Source of the DNA: Mycobacterium asiaticum
GTDB lineage: Bacteria > Actinomycetota > Actinomycetes > Mycobacteriales > Mycobacteriaceae
Assembly: GCF_001673365.1 (NCBI RefSeq)
Contig: NZ_LZLS01000211.1
Coordinates: 1 to 64,000 of the forward strand
Direction: 5' to 3'
DNA length: 64,000 nt
Under the pieces are notes generated by a model. The model was not told the origin of the DNA, searched no databases, and saw only the letters and a program-made list of their open reading frames with translations. Made by a program: the position numbers and the translations under genes. Shown here piece after piece: positions 48,751-58,836 of the stretch (position 1 is its first letter; the number at the start of each line of letters is the position of its first letter).

Positions 48751-50646
48751 ATGGCGACCTTGACTTCAGGAGACGGCGCAGGCGTGGAACGCGGTGATAT
48801 TGGCATGCTTGCGGCTCATCCCCGCGCATCCCGGACGGACGGCAGGGTAGATAGTGACGTGGTCAGCAGGTTTGCTACCTGCTGCCGCGCACTGGGCATT
48901 GCGGTATACGACCGGCAGCGCCCGGCCGATCTGGACGCGGCCCGGTCGGGTTTCAGCGCGCTCACCCGCGTTGCCCACGAGCAGTGCGACGCCTGGACCG
49001 GCCTGGCCGCCGCTGGCGACACGTCAAAGCATGTGCTCGCACAAGTTGCGCGCACCGCGGCGACGGCCGGCGTATTGCAGCGGCAGGTGGAACTGCAGCG
49101 CGGAGCGCTCGGATTCCGCTATGACACGGGTCTTTACCTGCAGTTCCGCGCGACCACGCCGGACGATTTCCACCTTGCCTATGCGGCCGCGCTGGCCGCC
49201 ACCGGCGGTGCGAGCGAATTCGCTGCCGCACACGAGATCGTCAGCCGCGTTGCCGAGCGCCGCCCCAAGCTGCGCGAAGCACGCTGGATCTCCGTCGTCA
49301 TCAACTACCGCGCCGAGCGCTGGTCGGACGTCGTCAAGCTGCTGACGCCGATCGTCAACGACGCCGACCTCGATGAGGCCTTCGCCCACGCGGTCAAGAT
49401 CACGCTGGGCACCGCGCTGGCGCGGCTGGGCATGTTTGCTCCAGCATTGTCGTACCTGGAGGAGCCCGAGGGCCCGATCGCCGTCGCCGCGGTCGACGGT
49501 GCGTTGGCCAAGGCTCTCGCGTTGCGCGCGCACGTGGACGAGGAAGCCGCCAGCGACGTATTGCACGAGCTCTATGCGGCCAATCCGGAAAACGAAGAGA
49601 TCGAGCAGGCGCTCTCCGACCCGAGCTTCGGGATGGTCACCACCACCGCTGCCCGGATCGAAGCCCGCACCGACCCGTGGAACCGGGACACCGAGCCCAG
49701 CGACGCCGACTTCGTCGACCCGGGTGCCCGGGAGCGCAAGGCCGCCCTGCTGGCAGAAGCGGAAGTGGCGCTCAACGAGTTCATCGGTCTGAACGAGGTG
49801 AAGAACCAGGTTTCCCGGCTGAAGAGCTCGGTCGCCATGGCGGTGTTGCGCCAACAGCGCGGGCTGACCGTCGCTCAACGCACCCACCACCTGGTGTTCG
49901 CCGGCCCGCCCGGAACGGGCAAGACCACCATCGCCCGCGTGGTCGCCAAGATCTACTGCGGCCTGGGTCTGCTGAAGCGGGAGAACATCCGCGAGGTGCA
50001 CCGCGCCGATCTGATCGGTCAGCACATCGGCGAGACCGAGGCCAAGACCAACGCGATCATCGACAGTGCGCTGGACGGCGTGCTATTCCTCGACGAGGCC
50101 TACGCGCTGGTGGCCACCGGTGCCAAGAACGACTTCGGTCTGGTGGCCATCGACACGCTGCTGGCCCGCATGGAGAACGACCGCGACCGGCTGGTGGTCA
50201 TCATCGCCGGATACCGGGCAGACCTGGACAAGTTCCTCGACACCAACGAGGGTCTGCGATCCCGGTTCACCCGCAGCATCGACTTCCCGTCCTACCAGCC
50301 GTCCGAGCTGACCGAAATCGCGAATCTCATGGCGCAGCAACGAGACAGCGTGTTCGAACAGCAGGCACTCGACGACATGCAGCGCCTGTTCACGCACCTG
50401 GCCGAGACATCGTCGCCCGACAGCAACGGAATCGACCGGCGAAACCTCGACATCGCCGGCAACGGCCGGTTCGTCCGAAACGTGGTCGAGCGGTCCGAGG
50501 AAGAACGTGAATTCCGGCTTGACCATTCCGAACAGGCCGGTACAGGTGAATTCACCGATGAGGACTTGATGACAATCACCGCACAAGATGTCGGCAACAC
50601 GGTAGCCCCGCTGCTACGCGGTCTCGGGCTCTCGGTGCCGGCATGA
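48751..50646 (+). CDS. eccA3: ESX-3 AAA+ ATPase EccA3
   Basis: This 631-aa cytosolic protein has an N-terminal TPR-like helical domain (to about 280) and a CbxX/CfqX-type AAA+ domain with Walker A GPPGTGKTT (385-393) and Walker B GVLFLDEAYAL (about 445). It is thought to act on PE/PPE/Esx substrates or their EspG chaperones. ATG at 48751 gives exactly the family length; GTG at 48724 would add nine residues. It is the first gene of ESX-3, and its stop overlaps eccB3 (ATGA). Confidence 0.95.
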   Translation: MATLTSGDGAGVERGDIGMLAAHPRASRTDGRVDSDVVSRFATCCRALGIAVYDRQRPADLDAARSGFSALTRVAHEQCDAWTGLAAAGDTSKHVLAQVARTAATAGVLQRQVELQRGALGFRYDTGLYLQFRATTPDDFHLAYAAALAATGGASEFAAAHEIVSRVAERRPKLREARWISVVINYRAERWSDVVKLLTPIVNDADLDEAFAHAVKITLGTALARLGMFAPALSYLEEPEGPIAVAAVDGALAKALALRAHVDEEAASDVLHELYAANPENEEIEQALSDPSFGMVTTTAARIEARTDPWNRDTEPSDADFVDPGARERKAALLAEAEVALNEFIGLNEVKNQVSRLKSSVAMAVLRQQRGLTVAQRTHHLVFAGPPGTGKTTIARVVAKIYCGLGLLKRENIREVHRADLIGQHIGETEAKTNAIIDSALDGVLFLDEAYALVATGAKNDFGLVAIDTLLARMENDRDRLVVIIAGYRADLDKFLDTNEGLRSRFTRSIDFPSYQPSELTEIANLMAQQRDSVFEQQALDDMQRLFTHLAETSSPDSNGIDRRNLDIAGNGRFVRNVVERSEEEREFRLDHSEQAGTGEFTDEDLMTITAQDVGNTVAPLLRGLGLSVPA

Positions 50647-52271
50647 GCAGCAGGAACGAGTTTGGCGACGAGCGGGATGAGGCTCGGCGTTCCTTCGCCT
50701 CCCGCACCCCGTCGAACGAAAATCCCGACCAGGTGCAGTACCGTCGCGGCTTCGTCACCCGTCACCAGGTAACCGGTTGGCGGTTCGTGATGCGCAGGAT
50801 CGCGTCCGGAATCGCGTTGCACGACACCAGGATGCTGGTAGACCCGCTGCGCACCCAGTCACGTGCGGTGCTGATGGGTGTGCTGCTGGTGGTCACCGGA
50901 TTGCTTGGCTGCTTTGTGTTTTCGCTGATCCGGCCCAACGGCCAGGTGGGCAGCAACACCGTGCTCGCCGACCGGTCCACCGCGGCGCTCTACGTGCGGG
51001 TCGGTGAACAGTTGCACCCGGTGCTCAACCTCACCTCGGCCCGGCTGATCGCCGGCCAGCCGGTCAACCCCACGACCGTGAAAAGCACTGAGCTGGACAG
51101 CTTTCCGCGGGGTAACCTGATCGGAATCCCCGGCGCGCCGGAACGAATGGTGCAGAACACCACCCGCGATGCCGACTGGACCGTGTGTGACGGGGTCAGC
51201 GGGCAGCCCGGGCGTGGCGCACACAGCACGGGAGTGACCGTCATTGCGGGACAACCGCACAGTGACGGCGCCCGCGCGGCCGCAATCGCTTCCAGCCAGG
51301 TGATCCTGGTCGACGCCACCCCGTCCGGAGGCAATGGCACCTGGGTGTTGTGGGACGGCAAGCGGAGTCGGATCGATCTGGCCGACCACGCGGTCACCAA
51401 CGCACTGGGTCTGGGCACCGACGTGCCCGCTCCGCGGCCCATCGCGTCGGGTCTGTTCAACGCGATTCCAGAAGCACCGCCGCTGGCCGCACCGCCCATT
51501 CCAAATGCTGGCGCCCCAGCCGCCTTCTCGCCCGGGGGAGCCGTGCCCGCTCCGATCGGCGGGGTGGTGGTGTCCTACGCCGTGGATCGCAGTTCATCGG
51601 ACACCATGACGTACTACGCGGTGCTGCCCGACGGCCTACAGCCGATTTCGCCGGTGCTGGCGGCGATGTTGCGGAACACGAATTCCTATGGCCTGCAACA
51701 GCCGCCGCGCCTGGACGCCGATGCTGTCGCCAAACTGCCCGTCTCGCGGTTGCTGGACACCAGCCACTATCCCGCCCAACCGGTGACCAACGTCGATGCG
51801 GCCAGCAACCCGATCACCTGTGCGTTCTGGACCAAGCCGAATGGCGCCGCCACGAGTTCGGTGAGCTTGCTGGCGGGTTCGGCGCTGCCGGTGCCCGAAG
51901 GTTTACGCACCGTCGAATTGGTCGGCGGGGGAGCCAAAGTCGCGCTTACGCCGGGAACCGGCTACTTCACTCAGACCGTGGGGGGTGGCGCGGCCGCACC
52001 TGCCACCGGGTCACTGTTCTGGATTTCCGACACCGGGGTCCGCTACGGCATCGACAACGAGGCCGACGGTAGGTCCGGTGCGAGCGGTCGCGGCAAAGCC
52101 GTTGAGGCACTGGGTCTTCAGTCGCCGCCGCTCGGCATCCCGTGGTCGATTTTGTCGTTGTTCGCACCCGGTCCGACACTGTCGCGCGCCGATGCGCTGT
52201 TAGCGCATGACGGCCTGCCGCCCGACAGTCGGCCGGGTCATCCGGTAGCAGCCGAAGGGGAGCCCCGATGA
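50643..52271 (+). CDS. eccB3: ESX-3 core component EccB3
   Basis: This 542-aa single-pass membrane protein has a cytosolic N-terminal part with RRGFVTRHQVTGWRFVMRRI, one span at about residues 76-98 (LMGVLLVVTGLLGCFVFSLI) and a large periplasmic repeat domain. It is a structural part of the ESX inner-membrane complex (EccBCDE). The ATG overlaps the eccA3 stop and its own stop overlaps the eccC3 start, indicating tight coupling. Confidence 0.96.
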   Translation: MSSRNEFGDERDEARRSFASRTPSNENPDQVQYRRGFVTRHQVTGWRFVMRRIASGIALHDTRMLVDPLRTQSRAVLMGVLLVVTGLLGCFVFSLIRPNGQVGSNTVLADRSTAALYVRVGEQLHPVLNLTSARLIAGQPVNPTTVKSTELDSFPRGNLIGIPGAPERMVQNTTRDADWTVCDGVSGQPGRGAHSTGVTVIAGQPHSDGARAAAIASSQVILVDATPSGGNGTWVLWDGKRSRIDLADHAVTNALGLGTDVPAPRPIASGLFNAIPEAPPLAAPPIPNAGAPAAFSPGGAVPAPIGGVVVSYAVDRSSSDTMTYYAVLPDGLQPISPVLAAMLRNTNSYGLQQPPRLDADAVAKLPVSRLLDTSHYPAQPVTNVDAASNPITCAFWTKPNGAATSSVSLLAGSALPVPEGLRTVELVGGGAKVALTPGTGYFTQTVGGGAAAPATGSLFWISDTGVRYGIDNEADGRSGASGRGKAVEALGLQSPPLGIPWSILSLFAPGPTLSRADALLAHDGLPPDSRPGHPVAAEGEPR

Positions 52272-55200
52272 GCAGACTGATCTTCGAGGCCCGCCGGCGT
52301 CTGACGCCGCCGAGCACTCGCAAAGGCACCATCACGATCGAGGCGCCACCGGAGTTGCCCCGGGCGATCCCGCCGTCGCTGTTCCGGCGCGCGATGCCGT
52401 ACCTGATCGGAATCCTGATCGTCGGCATGATCGTCGCGCTCTTTGCCACCGGTATGAAAGTGATTTCGCCGCAGACGCTGTTCTTCCCGTTCGTGCTGCT
52501 GCTGGCCGCTACTGCGCTCTACCGTGGCAACGACAACAAGATGCGCACCGAGGAAGTCGACGCGGAGCGCGCCGACTACCTGCGCTACCTGTCGGTGGTT
52601 CGGGACAACATTCGAGCTCAGGCCACCGAGCAACGCGCGGCGGCACTGTGGTCGCACCCGGACCCGGAGACGTTGACCGCGGTGCCGGGTACCCGTCGGC
52701 AGTGGGAACGCGACCCGCACGACCCCGACTTCCTGGTGGTACGAGCCGGGCGGCACTCCGCCCCGCTGACCACCGCGCTGCGGGTCAACGACATTGCCGA
52801 TGAGATCGATCTGGAACCGGTGTCGCACAGTGCATTACGCAGCCTGCTCGAGACGCAGCGCACGGTGCGCGACGTGCCGACCGGAATCGATTTGACCAAG
52901 GTCTCCCAGATCACGGTGCTCGGTGACGCCGCGGCGCGGGCCGCGGTGCGCGCCTGGATCGCCCAGGCGGTGACTTGGCACGACCCGACGGTGCTCGGGG
53001 TGGCGCTGGCCTCCCGCCACCTGGAGGACGACGACTGGTCGTGGCTGAAGTGGTTGCCGCACGTGGACATTCCCGGTCAGGTCGACGGTGTGGGACCGGC
53101 CCGCTACCTGGCCACCGATGCCGACGAGTTGATCGATCTGCTCGGCTCGGCACTCGAAGACCGCACCGCGTTCACCGGTCAGCCGGTAGATGCGTTGCGG
53201 CACTTGCTGATCGTCGTGGACGACCCCGAATACGACCTGAGCGCCTCGACATTGGCGGTGGGCCGCGCGGGAGTCACCGTGGTGAACTTCTCGGCCACCG
53301 CCCCCAACCGGGAGCAGTACTCGGATCCGGAAAAGCCGATCCTGCGCATCGAGACCCGCGGCGGTAAACGTGCCATCGAACGGTGGCAGACCGGGGGCTG
53401 GCAGCCCTACATCGACGCCGCCGACGAGTTCGGCGTACGTGAGGCCTCCCATCTGGCGCGCCGGCTGTCGCGCTGGGACTCCAACCCGACGCACACCGGC
53501 CTGCGGTCGGCGGCCACCCGCGGCGCGAACTTCACTACGCTGCTGGGAATTTCGGACGCTTCCCGGCTCGACGTGCCGGCGTTGTGGGCGCCGCGCCGTC
53601 GCGACGACGAGCTGCGGGTCCCGATCGGTGTCACCGCCACCGGTGAGCCGCTGATGTTCGACCTCAAGGACGAAGCCGAGGGCGGGATGGGCCCGCACGG
53701 CCTGATGATCGGTATGACGGGTTCTGGCAAGTCGCAAACCCTGATGTCGATCCTGTTGTCGCTGTTGACCACTCACTCAGCGGATCGGTTGATCGTCATC
53801 TACGCCGACTTCAAGGGCGAGGCCGGGGCCGACAGTTTCCGCAACTTCCCGCAGGTTGTCGCGGTGATCTCGAACATGGCGGAGAAGAAGTCGCTGGCCG
53901 ACCGCTTCGCCGACACGCTGCGCGGCGAGGTCGCCCGACGCGAGATGTTGCTGCGCGAGGCCGGCCGCAAGGTGCAGGGCAGCGCGTTCAACTCGGTGAC
54001 CGAGTACGAGAACGCGATATCAGCCGGACACGATCTGCCGCCGATCCCAACGCTTTTCGTGGTCGCCGACGAGTTCACCCTGATGCTCGCGGACCATCCG
54101 GAATACGCGGAACTGTTCGACTACGTGGCACGTAAGGGCCGCTCGTTCCGCATCCACATCCTGTTCGCCTCCCAGACGCTGGATGTGGGCAAGATCAAGG
54201 ACATCGACAAGAACACCTCCTACCGGATCGGTCTGAAGGTGGCCAGCTCCAGCGTGTCTCGGCAGATCATCGGTGTGGAAGACGCCTACCACATCGAGTC
54301 GGGTAAGGAGCACAAGGGCATTGGTTTCCTGGTGCCCGCACCGGGCGCCACCCCGATCAAGTTCCGGTCCACCTACGTCGACGGCATCTACGAGCCGCCG
54401 CAGGTAGCCAAAACCATGGTGGTGGAGTCGGTTCCCGAGCCGAAGCTGTTCCCCGCCGGTGCGGTGGAGCCGGACCCGGGCACCGTCGTCTCAGTGTCGG
54501 ACGAGGACGAGCCGACCGGACCGCCACGCAAGTTGATCGCCACGATTGGCGAGCAACTCGCCAGCTACGGACCGCGGGCCCCGCAACTGTGGCTGCCGCC
54601 GCTGGACGAGCCGATCCCGCTGACCGCGGCGCTGGCCCGGGCCGGGATACCCGCTCGGCAATGGCGCTGGCCGCTCGGCGAGGTGGACAAGCCCTTCGAG
54701 ATGCGCCGCGACCCGCTGGTGTTCGATGCGACATCCTCGGCCGGCAACATGGTGATCCACGGCGGTCCCAAGTCCGGGAAATCGACTGCGCTGCAGACCT
54801 TCATCCTCTCGGCTGCCAGCCTGCACACACCGCACGACGTCACGTTCTACTGCCTGGACTACGGCGGCGGGCAGCTGCGGGCGCTGGAGGGACTGGCGCA
54901 TGTCGGCAGCGTTGCCACGGCACTCGAGCCCGAGCGCATCCGCCGCACCTTCGGCGAGCTGGAGCAGCTACTGCGGTCCCGTCAAGAGCGGGAGGCATTC
55001 CGCGACCGTCCGAACGGGCATAACGGTTCCGGCGGCGACACGGTAGTCGCGCAGGATGACGGTTTCGGGGAAGTCTTCCTCGTCATCGACAACCTCTACG
55101 GCTTCGGCCGCGACAACGTCGATCAGTTCAACACACGGAACCCGTTGCTGGCCAAGGTGTCCGAACTCGTCAACACCGGTCTGGCATACGGAATCCACGT

Positions 55201-56281
55201 GGTGATCACCACGCCGAGCTGGCTTGAGGTCCCGCTGGCTATGCGCGATGGGCTTGGCCTTCGGCTCGAGCTCAAGCTGCACGACGCGCGCGACAGCAAC
55301 GTGCGGGTGGTCGGTGCGCTGAACCGTCCGGCCGACGCCATCCCGCCGGACCAGCCGGGTCGCGGATTGACAATGGCCGCACAGCATTTCCTGTTCGCCG
55401 CACCGGAACTGGACCAGATTCCGGCGATCAACGCCCGCTACCCGGGCCAGACCGCGCCACCGGTGCGGTTGCTGCCCACCAACCTGGCGCCCGAGGCGGT
55501 GGGCGCGCTGCATCAAGGTCCCGAGCAGATCGTGCTCGGCCAGCGCGAAGAAGACCTTGCGCCGGTGGTGCACGACTTCGCGCAGAACCCGCTGCTGATG
55601 GTGTTCGGCGACAGCAAGTCCGGCAAGACCACCCTGCTGCGGCACATCATCCGGACCGTCCGGGAGCACTCGAGCGCCGACCAAGTGGCCTTCACCGTTT
55701 TGGATCGGCGGCTGCACCTGGTCGATGAGCCGCTGTTCAGCGACAACGAGTACACGGCCAATATCGACCGGATCACCCCGGCGATGATCGGTCTGGCCAA
55801 CATCATCGAGTCGCGCCGGCCGCCCGCGGGGTTATCGCCCGCGGAGCTGTCGCGGTGGCGCTACCCGGGTGGCCACACCCACTACCTGATCATCGACGAC
55901 GTCGACCAGATCCCGGACTCGGCGGCCACCAGTGGTCCTTACCTTGGGCAGCGTCCTTGGACCCCGCTGATCGGCCTGCTCGGCCAGGCCGGCGACTTGG
56001 GGCTCCGGGTGATCGTCACCGGGCGTGCGTCGGGCTCGGCGCACGGATTGATGACCAACCCGTTGCTGCGCAGGTTCAACGACCTGCAGGCGACCACGTT
56101 GATGCTGGCCGGCAACCCGCAGGACAGCGGCAAGATCCGCGGTCAGCGGTTCAGCCGGCTACCCGCCGGTCGGGCGATATTGCTGTCCGACAGCGACATT
56201 CCCACATACGTCCAACTGGTCAACCCGCTCGAGGGTGCGGCCGCGACATTTGGTGATACGCAACAGAAGGGAAGTCAGTGA
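52268..56281 (+). CDS. eccC3: ESX-3 FtsK/SpoIIIE-type ATPase EccC3
   Basis: This 1337-aa motor protein has two N-terminal spans (about residues 40-60 and 65-83), a stalk/DUF domain and three ATPase domains with Walker A motifs GMTGSGKSQ (about 482), GGPKSGKST (832) and GDSKSGKTT (1114). It recognises and drives Esx substrates through the pore. ATG at 52268 overlaps the eccB3 stop. The stop TGA (56279-56281) overlaps the PE5 start. Confidence 0.97.
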   Translation: MSRLIFEARRRLTPPSTRKGTITIEAPPELPRAIPPSLFRRAMPYLIGILIVGMIVALFATGMKVISPQTLFFPFVLLLAATALYRGNDNKMRTEEVDAERADYLRYLSVVRDNIRAQATEQRAAALWSHPDPETLTAVPGTRRQWERDPHDPDFLVVRAGRHSAPLTTALRVNDIADEIDLEPVSHSALRSLLETQRTVRDVPTGIDLTKVSQITVLGDAAARAAVRAWIAQAVTWHDPTVLGVALASRHLEDDDWSWLKWLPHVDIPGQVDGVGPARYLATDADELIDLLGSALEDRTAFTGQPVDALRHLLIVVDDPEYDLSASTLAVGRAGVTVVNFSATAPNREQYSDPEKPILRIETRGGKRAIERWQTGGWQPYIDAADEFGVREASHLARRLSRWDSNPTHTGLRSAATRGANFTTLLGISDASRLDVPALWAPRRRDDELRVPIGVTATGEPLMFDLKDEAEGGMGPHGLMIGMTGSGKSQTLMSILLSLLTTHSADRLIVIYADFKGEAGADSFRNFPQVVAVISNMAEKKSLADRFADTLRGEVARREMLLREAGRKVQGSAFNSVTEYENAISAGHDLPPIPTLFVVADEFTLMLADHPEYAELFDYVARKGRSFRIHILFASQTLDVGKIKDIDKNTSYRIGLKVASSSVSRQIIGVEDAYHIESGKEHKGIGFLVPAPGATPIKFRSTYVDGIYEPPQVAKTMVVESVPEPKLFPAGAVEPDPGTVVSVSDEDEPTGPPRKLIATIGEQLASYGPRAPQLWLPPLDEPIPLTAALARAGIPARQWRWPLGEVDKPFEMRRDPLVFDATSSAGNMVIHGGPKSGKSTALQTFILSAASLHTPHDVTFYCLDYGGGQLRALEGLAHVGSVATALEPERIRRTFGELEQLLRSRQEREAFRDRPNGHNGSGGDTVVAQDDGFGEVFLVIDNLYGFGRDNVDQFNTRNPLLAKVSELVNTGLAYGIHVVITTPSWLEVPLAMRDGLGLRLELKLHDARDSNVRVVGALNRPADAIPPDQPGRGLTMAAQHFLFAAPELDQIPAINARYPGQTAPPVRLLPTNLAPEAVGALHQGPEQIVLGQREEDLAPVVHDFAQNPLLMVFGDSKSGKTTLLRHIIRTVREHSSADQVAFTVLDRRLHLVDEPLFSDNEYTANIDRITPAMIGLANIIESRRPPAGLSPAELSRWRYPGGHTHYLIIDDVDQIPDSAATSGPYLGQRPWTPLIGLLGQAGDLGLRVIVTGRASGSAHGLMTNPLLRRFNDLQATTLMLAGNPQDSGKIRGQRFSRLPAGRAILLSDSDIPTYVQLVNPLEGAAATFGDTQQKGSQ

Positions 56282-56589
56282 TGACGTTGCGAGTAGTTCC
56301 GGAAGGACTGGCCGCGGCCAGCGCCGCAGTCGAGGCACTGACGGCGAAACTGGCTGCCGCGCACGCCAGTGCGGCACCGTTGATCACCGCGGTGGTGCCG
56401 CCCGCCGCCGACCCGGTGTCGCTGCAGACCGCGGCCGGGTTCAGCGCGCAGGGCCAGGAACACGCCGCCGTCGCCGCTCAGGGCGTCGAAGAACTCGGGC
56501 GCGCCGGCGTCGGTGTCGGCGAAGCCGGTGCCAGCTACATCGCGGGTGACGCCGCGGCCGCTGCAACGTACGGAATCGCGGGCGGGTGA
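56281..56589 (+). CDS. PE5: PE5 protein of ESX-3
   Basis: This 102-aa PE protein consists of a PE domain only (LRVVPEGLAAASAAVEALTA, AAGFSAQGQEHAAVAAQGVE, YIAGDAAAAATYG). It pairs with PPE4, is chaperoned by EspG3 and is secreted by ESX-3. ATG at 56281 overlaps the eccC3 stop and has GAAGGGAAG 5-7 bases upstream. Its own stop overlaps the PPE4 GTG. Confidence 0.95.
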   Translation: MTLRVVPEGLAAASAAVEALTAKLAAAHASAAPLITAVVPPAADPVSLQTAAGFSAQGQEHAAVAAQGVEELGRAGVGVGEAGASYIAGDAAAAATYGIAGG

Positions 56590-58172
56590 CCGGGCGGGTG
56601 ACATTGACTCCCGCTGTAGTCCCCCTCGCTGGGCCCATCTGGATGGCTTCGCCGCCGGAGGTGCATTCGGCACTGCTGAGTAGTGGACCGGGACCGGCGT
56701 CGCTGTCGGCGGCCGCCGGGGCCTGGAACGCGCTCAGTGCCGAATATGCCGCGACGGCAGCAGAACTCAGTGGTCTTGTGGGGGCGGTTCAAGCGGGCGC
56801 ATGGCACGGCCCGAGCGCGGCGCGGTACGTGGCCGCGCACCAGCCATACGTGGCCTGGCTGCAACAGGCCAGCGCCGATGCGGCGGGATCGGCGGCCCAA
56901 CACGACATTGCGGCCTCGGCGTACACCGCCGCGCTGGGCGCGATGCCGACGTTGCCGGAGTTGGCCGCGAACCACATCGTGCACGGCGTGCTGGTGGCCA
57001 CGAATTTCTTCGGTATCAACACGATTCCGATCACGCTCAACGAGGCCGACTACATGCGGATGTGGCTGCAGGCCGCGACGACCATGGGTCTCTACCAGGC
57101 GGCCGCCGGCGCGGCACTGGCGTCGGCGCCCCGTGCCACCGCGGCGCCGTCGATCGTCGCCCCCGCCGGGGAAGCTGCCTCGGCCGCAGACCTCACGCAG
57201 GTCGCTGCGGTGGCACCCGCCGCCGACGCGGGTTCGCAATTCGACATCCTGCAAATCATCGTCAATCTCCTGCACGACTACGTGCTGCTGCTGCCGGACG
57301 GCCAGCTGCTGTGGGACTTCCTATCCAATCCGCTGCCGGCGATCCAGCAGATGGTGATCGACTTCGCCACGAACCCGGAAGCCGCGTTGGTCACGTGGGG
57401 CCCGCTGCTGTTCGCGCTCGGGTATCAGGCGTTCTTCCAGCCGGTCGGGTGGGGAACCTGGGGCACCGTGCTGAGTGCGCCGCTGTGGGCGCCACCCCTG
57501 CTCGCCGTCGGACTCGCCAGTCTGGGCTTTCTCAGCCTGCTCAAACTGGACGCCATTCCGAGCCTTCCGCCGGTGGAACAGGTGGTGCCGGTCTCGCACA
57601 CTCCTGAGCCGAGTTTCCCGGTCGCCGGACTCGGTTCGACGGTGGCCAGTCCGGCCGGAGCGCCGGCATCTACCACCGCCGCGGGTGCGCCCGCAGGTTC
57701 AGCCCCGGCGACGGCGGCACCGGCGACGGCGGCCTACCCGTACGTGGTCGCCGGTCCCATCGACTCGGGTCCCAGCCTGGGTCCGACGGTGGGTGGCCGT
57801 ACCGGGGCGAAGGCGCCCGCGGCCACCGTCCCTGCGGCCGGCGCTGCCGCGGTCAGCAGTGCCGCGGCACGCGCCAAACGGCGGCGGCGCGCACCGCTTC
57901 ACCACCACAGTCATGAATACGTGGATGCCAATGTCGACGTCGACCCCGTTTGGGACGGCGATGCGCAGGCCTCCGAGCGAGGCGCCGGAACATTCGGCTT
58001 CGCCGGCACCCTACCCCGGGAGAAGTTGCTCCGGGCCGTGGGGCTGACCGCGTTGGCCGGCGATGAATTCGGCGGTGGCCCAAGGGTTCCGATGATGCCG
58101 GGCACCTGGGAGCAGGTCGGAGAGGAAGGGGGGCCGGAAAGTCGACGAGATGACTTACCCGACAGTCAGTGA
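56586..58172 (+). CDS. PPE4: PPE4 protein of ESX-3 (PPE-PPW type)
   Basis: This 528-aa PPE protein has a PPE domain of about 170 residues (IWMASPPEVHSALLSSGPGP, NFFGINTIPITLNEADY), hydrophobic segments at about 225-320 and a PPW-type C-terminus with GFAGTL and PRVPMMPGTW. It is secreted with PE5 and linked to iron uptake. GTG at 56586 overlaps the PE5 stop; a GTG at 56598 is also possible. Its N-terminal half is highly similar to the upstream PPE3-like protein. Confidence 0.95.
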   Translation: MTGRVTLTPAVVPLAGPIWMASPPEVHSALLSSGPGPASLSAAAGAWNALSAEYAATAAELSGLVGAVQAGAWHGPSAARYVAAHQPYVAWLQQASADAAGSAAQHDIAASAYTAALGAMPTLPELAANHIVHGVLVATNFFGINTIPITLNEADYMRMWLQAATTMGLYQAAAGAALASAPRATAAPSIVAPAGEAASAADLTQVAAVAPAADAGSQFDILQIIVNLLHDYVLLLPDGQLLWDFLSNPLPAIQQMVIDFATNPEAALVTWGPLLFALGYQAFFQPVGWGTWGTVLSAPLWAPPLLAVGLASLGFLSLLKLDAIPSLPPVEQVVPVSHTPEPSFPVAGLGSTVASPAGAPASTTAAGAPAGSAPATAAPATAAYPYVVAGPIDSGPSLGPTVGGRTGAKAPAATVPAAGAAAVSSAAARAKRRRRAPLHHHSHEYVDANVDVDPVWDGDAQASERGAGTFGFAGTLPREKLLRAVGLTALAGDEFGGGPRVPMMPGTWEQVGEEGGPESRRDDLPDSQ

Positions 58173-58217
58173 TGGATTTCGGATTCGCATGAATCGAGTA
58201 AATGGAGAGGGAGAACT

Positions 58218-58511
58218 ATGAGTCTGTTGGATGCTCATATTCCGCAGTTGGTGTCGTCGCAGTCGGCGTTCGCCGCCAAGGCGGGGTTGATGCGGCACAC
58301 GATCGGTCAGGCCGAGCAGGCGGCGATGTCCGCGCAGGCCTTCCACCAGGGTGAGGCCTCGGCGGCGTTTCAGGCTGCCCACGCCCGTTTCGTGGAGGTA
58401 GCGGCGCGGGTCAACTCGTTGCTGGACATCGCGCAGGCCAACCTGGGCGAGGCCGCTGGCACCTATGTCGCCGCGGACGCCGCGGCCGCGTCCACCTACA
58501 CCGGCTTCTGA
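58218..58511 (+). CDS. esxG: ESAT-6-like secreted protein EsxG
   Basis: This 97-aa WXG100-superfamily protein forms a 1:1 dimer with EsxH and is secreted by ESX-3. The helix-turn region reads SAQAFHQGEASAAFQAAHAR, with Phe in place of the usual Trp, as in M. tuberculosis EsxG. ATG at 58218 has GGAGAGGGAG just upstream. It is followed by esxH after 28 bases. Confidence 0.96.
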   Translation: MSLLDAHIPQLVSSQSAFAAKAGLMRHTIGQAEQAAMSAQAFHQGEASAAFQAAHARFVEVAARVNSLLDIAQANLGEAAGTYVAADAAAASTYTGF

Positions 58512-58539
58512 TCCGGTCACCGAGCAGAAAGGACTTTTC

Positions 58540-58830
58540 ATGTCGCAGATCATGTACAACTACCCGGCGATGCTGGCGCACGCCGGTGACATGTCCGGCT
58601 ACGCGGGCACGATGCAGGGCCTGGGGGCCGACATCTCCGCTGAGCAGGCCGCGCTGCAGAACGCCTGGCAGGGCGACACCGGCGTGACCTACCAGACTTG
58701 GCAGGTGCAGTGGAACCAGGCGATGGAAGACCTGGTGCGCGCCTACCAGTCGATGGCCAGCACCCACGAAGCCAACACGATGGCGATGATGGCCCGCGAC
58801 CAGGCCGAAGCCGCCAAGTGGGGCGGCTAG
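58540..58830 (+). CDS. esxH: ESAT-6-like secreted protein EsxH
   Basis: This 96-aa WXG100 protein has the motif NAWQGDTG (residues 41-48). Partner of EsxG; in pathogens it interferes with host ESCRT. The zinc site described for M. tuberculosis EsxH uses His14, His70, His76 and Glu77, as I recall. Here His14, His76 and Glu77 are kept, but residue 70 is Gln. ATG at 58540 has AAAGGA 8 bases upstream. The ORF could be read longer from 58465, but that would overlap esxG. Confidence 0.96.
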   Translation: MSQIMYNYPAMLAHAGDMSGYAGTMQGLGADISAEQAALQNAWQGDTGVTYQTWQVQWNQAMEDLVRAYQSMASTHEANTMAMMARDQAEAAKWGG

Positions 58831-58836
58831 CACCAA

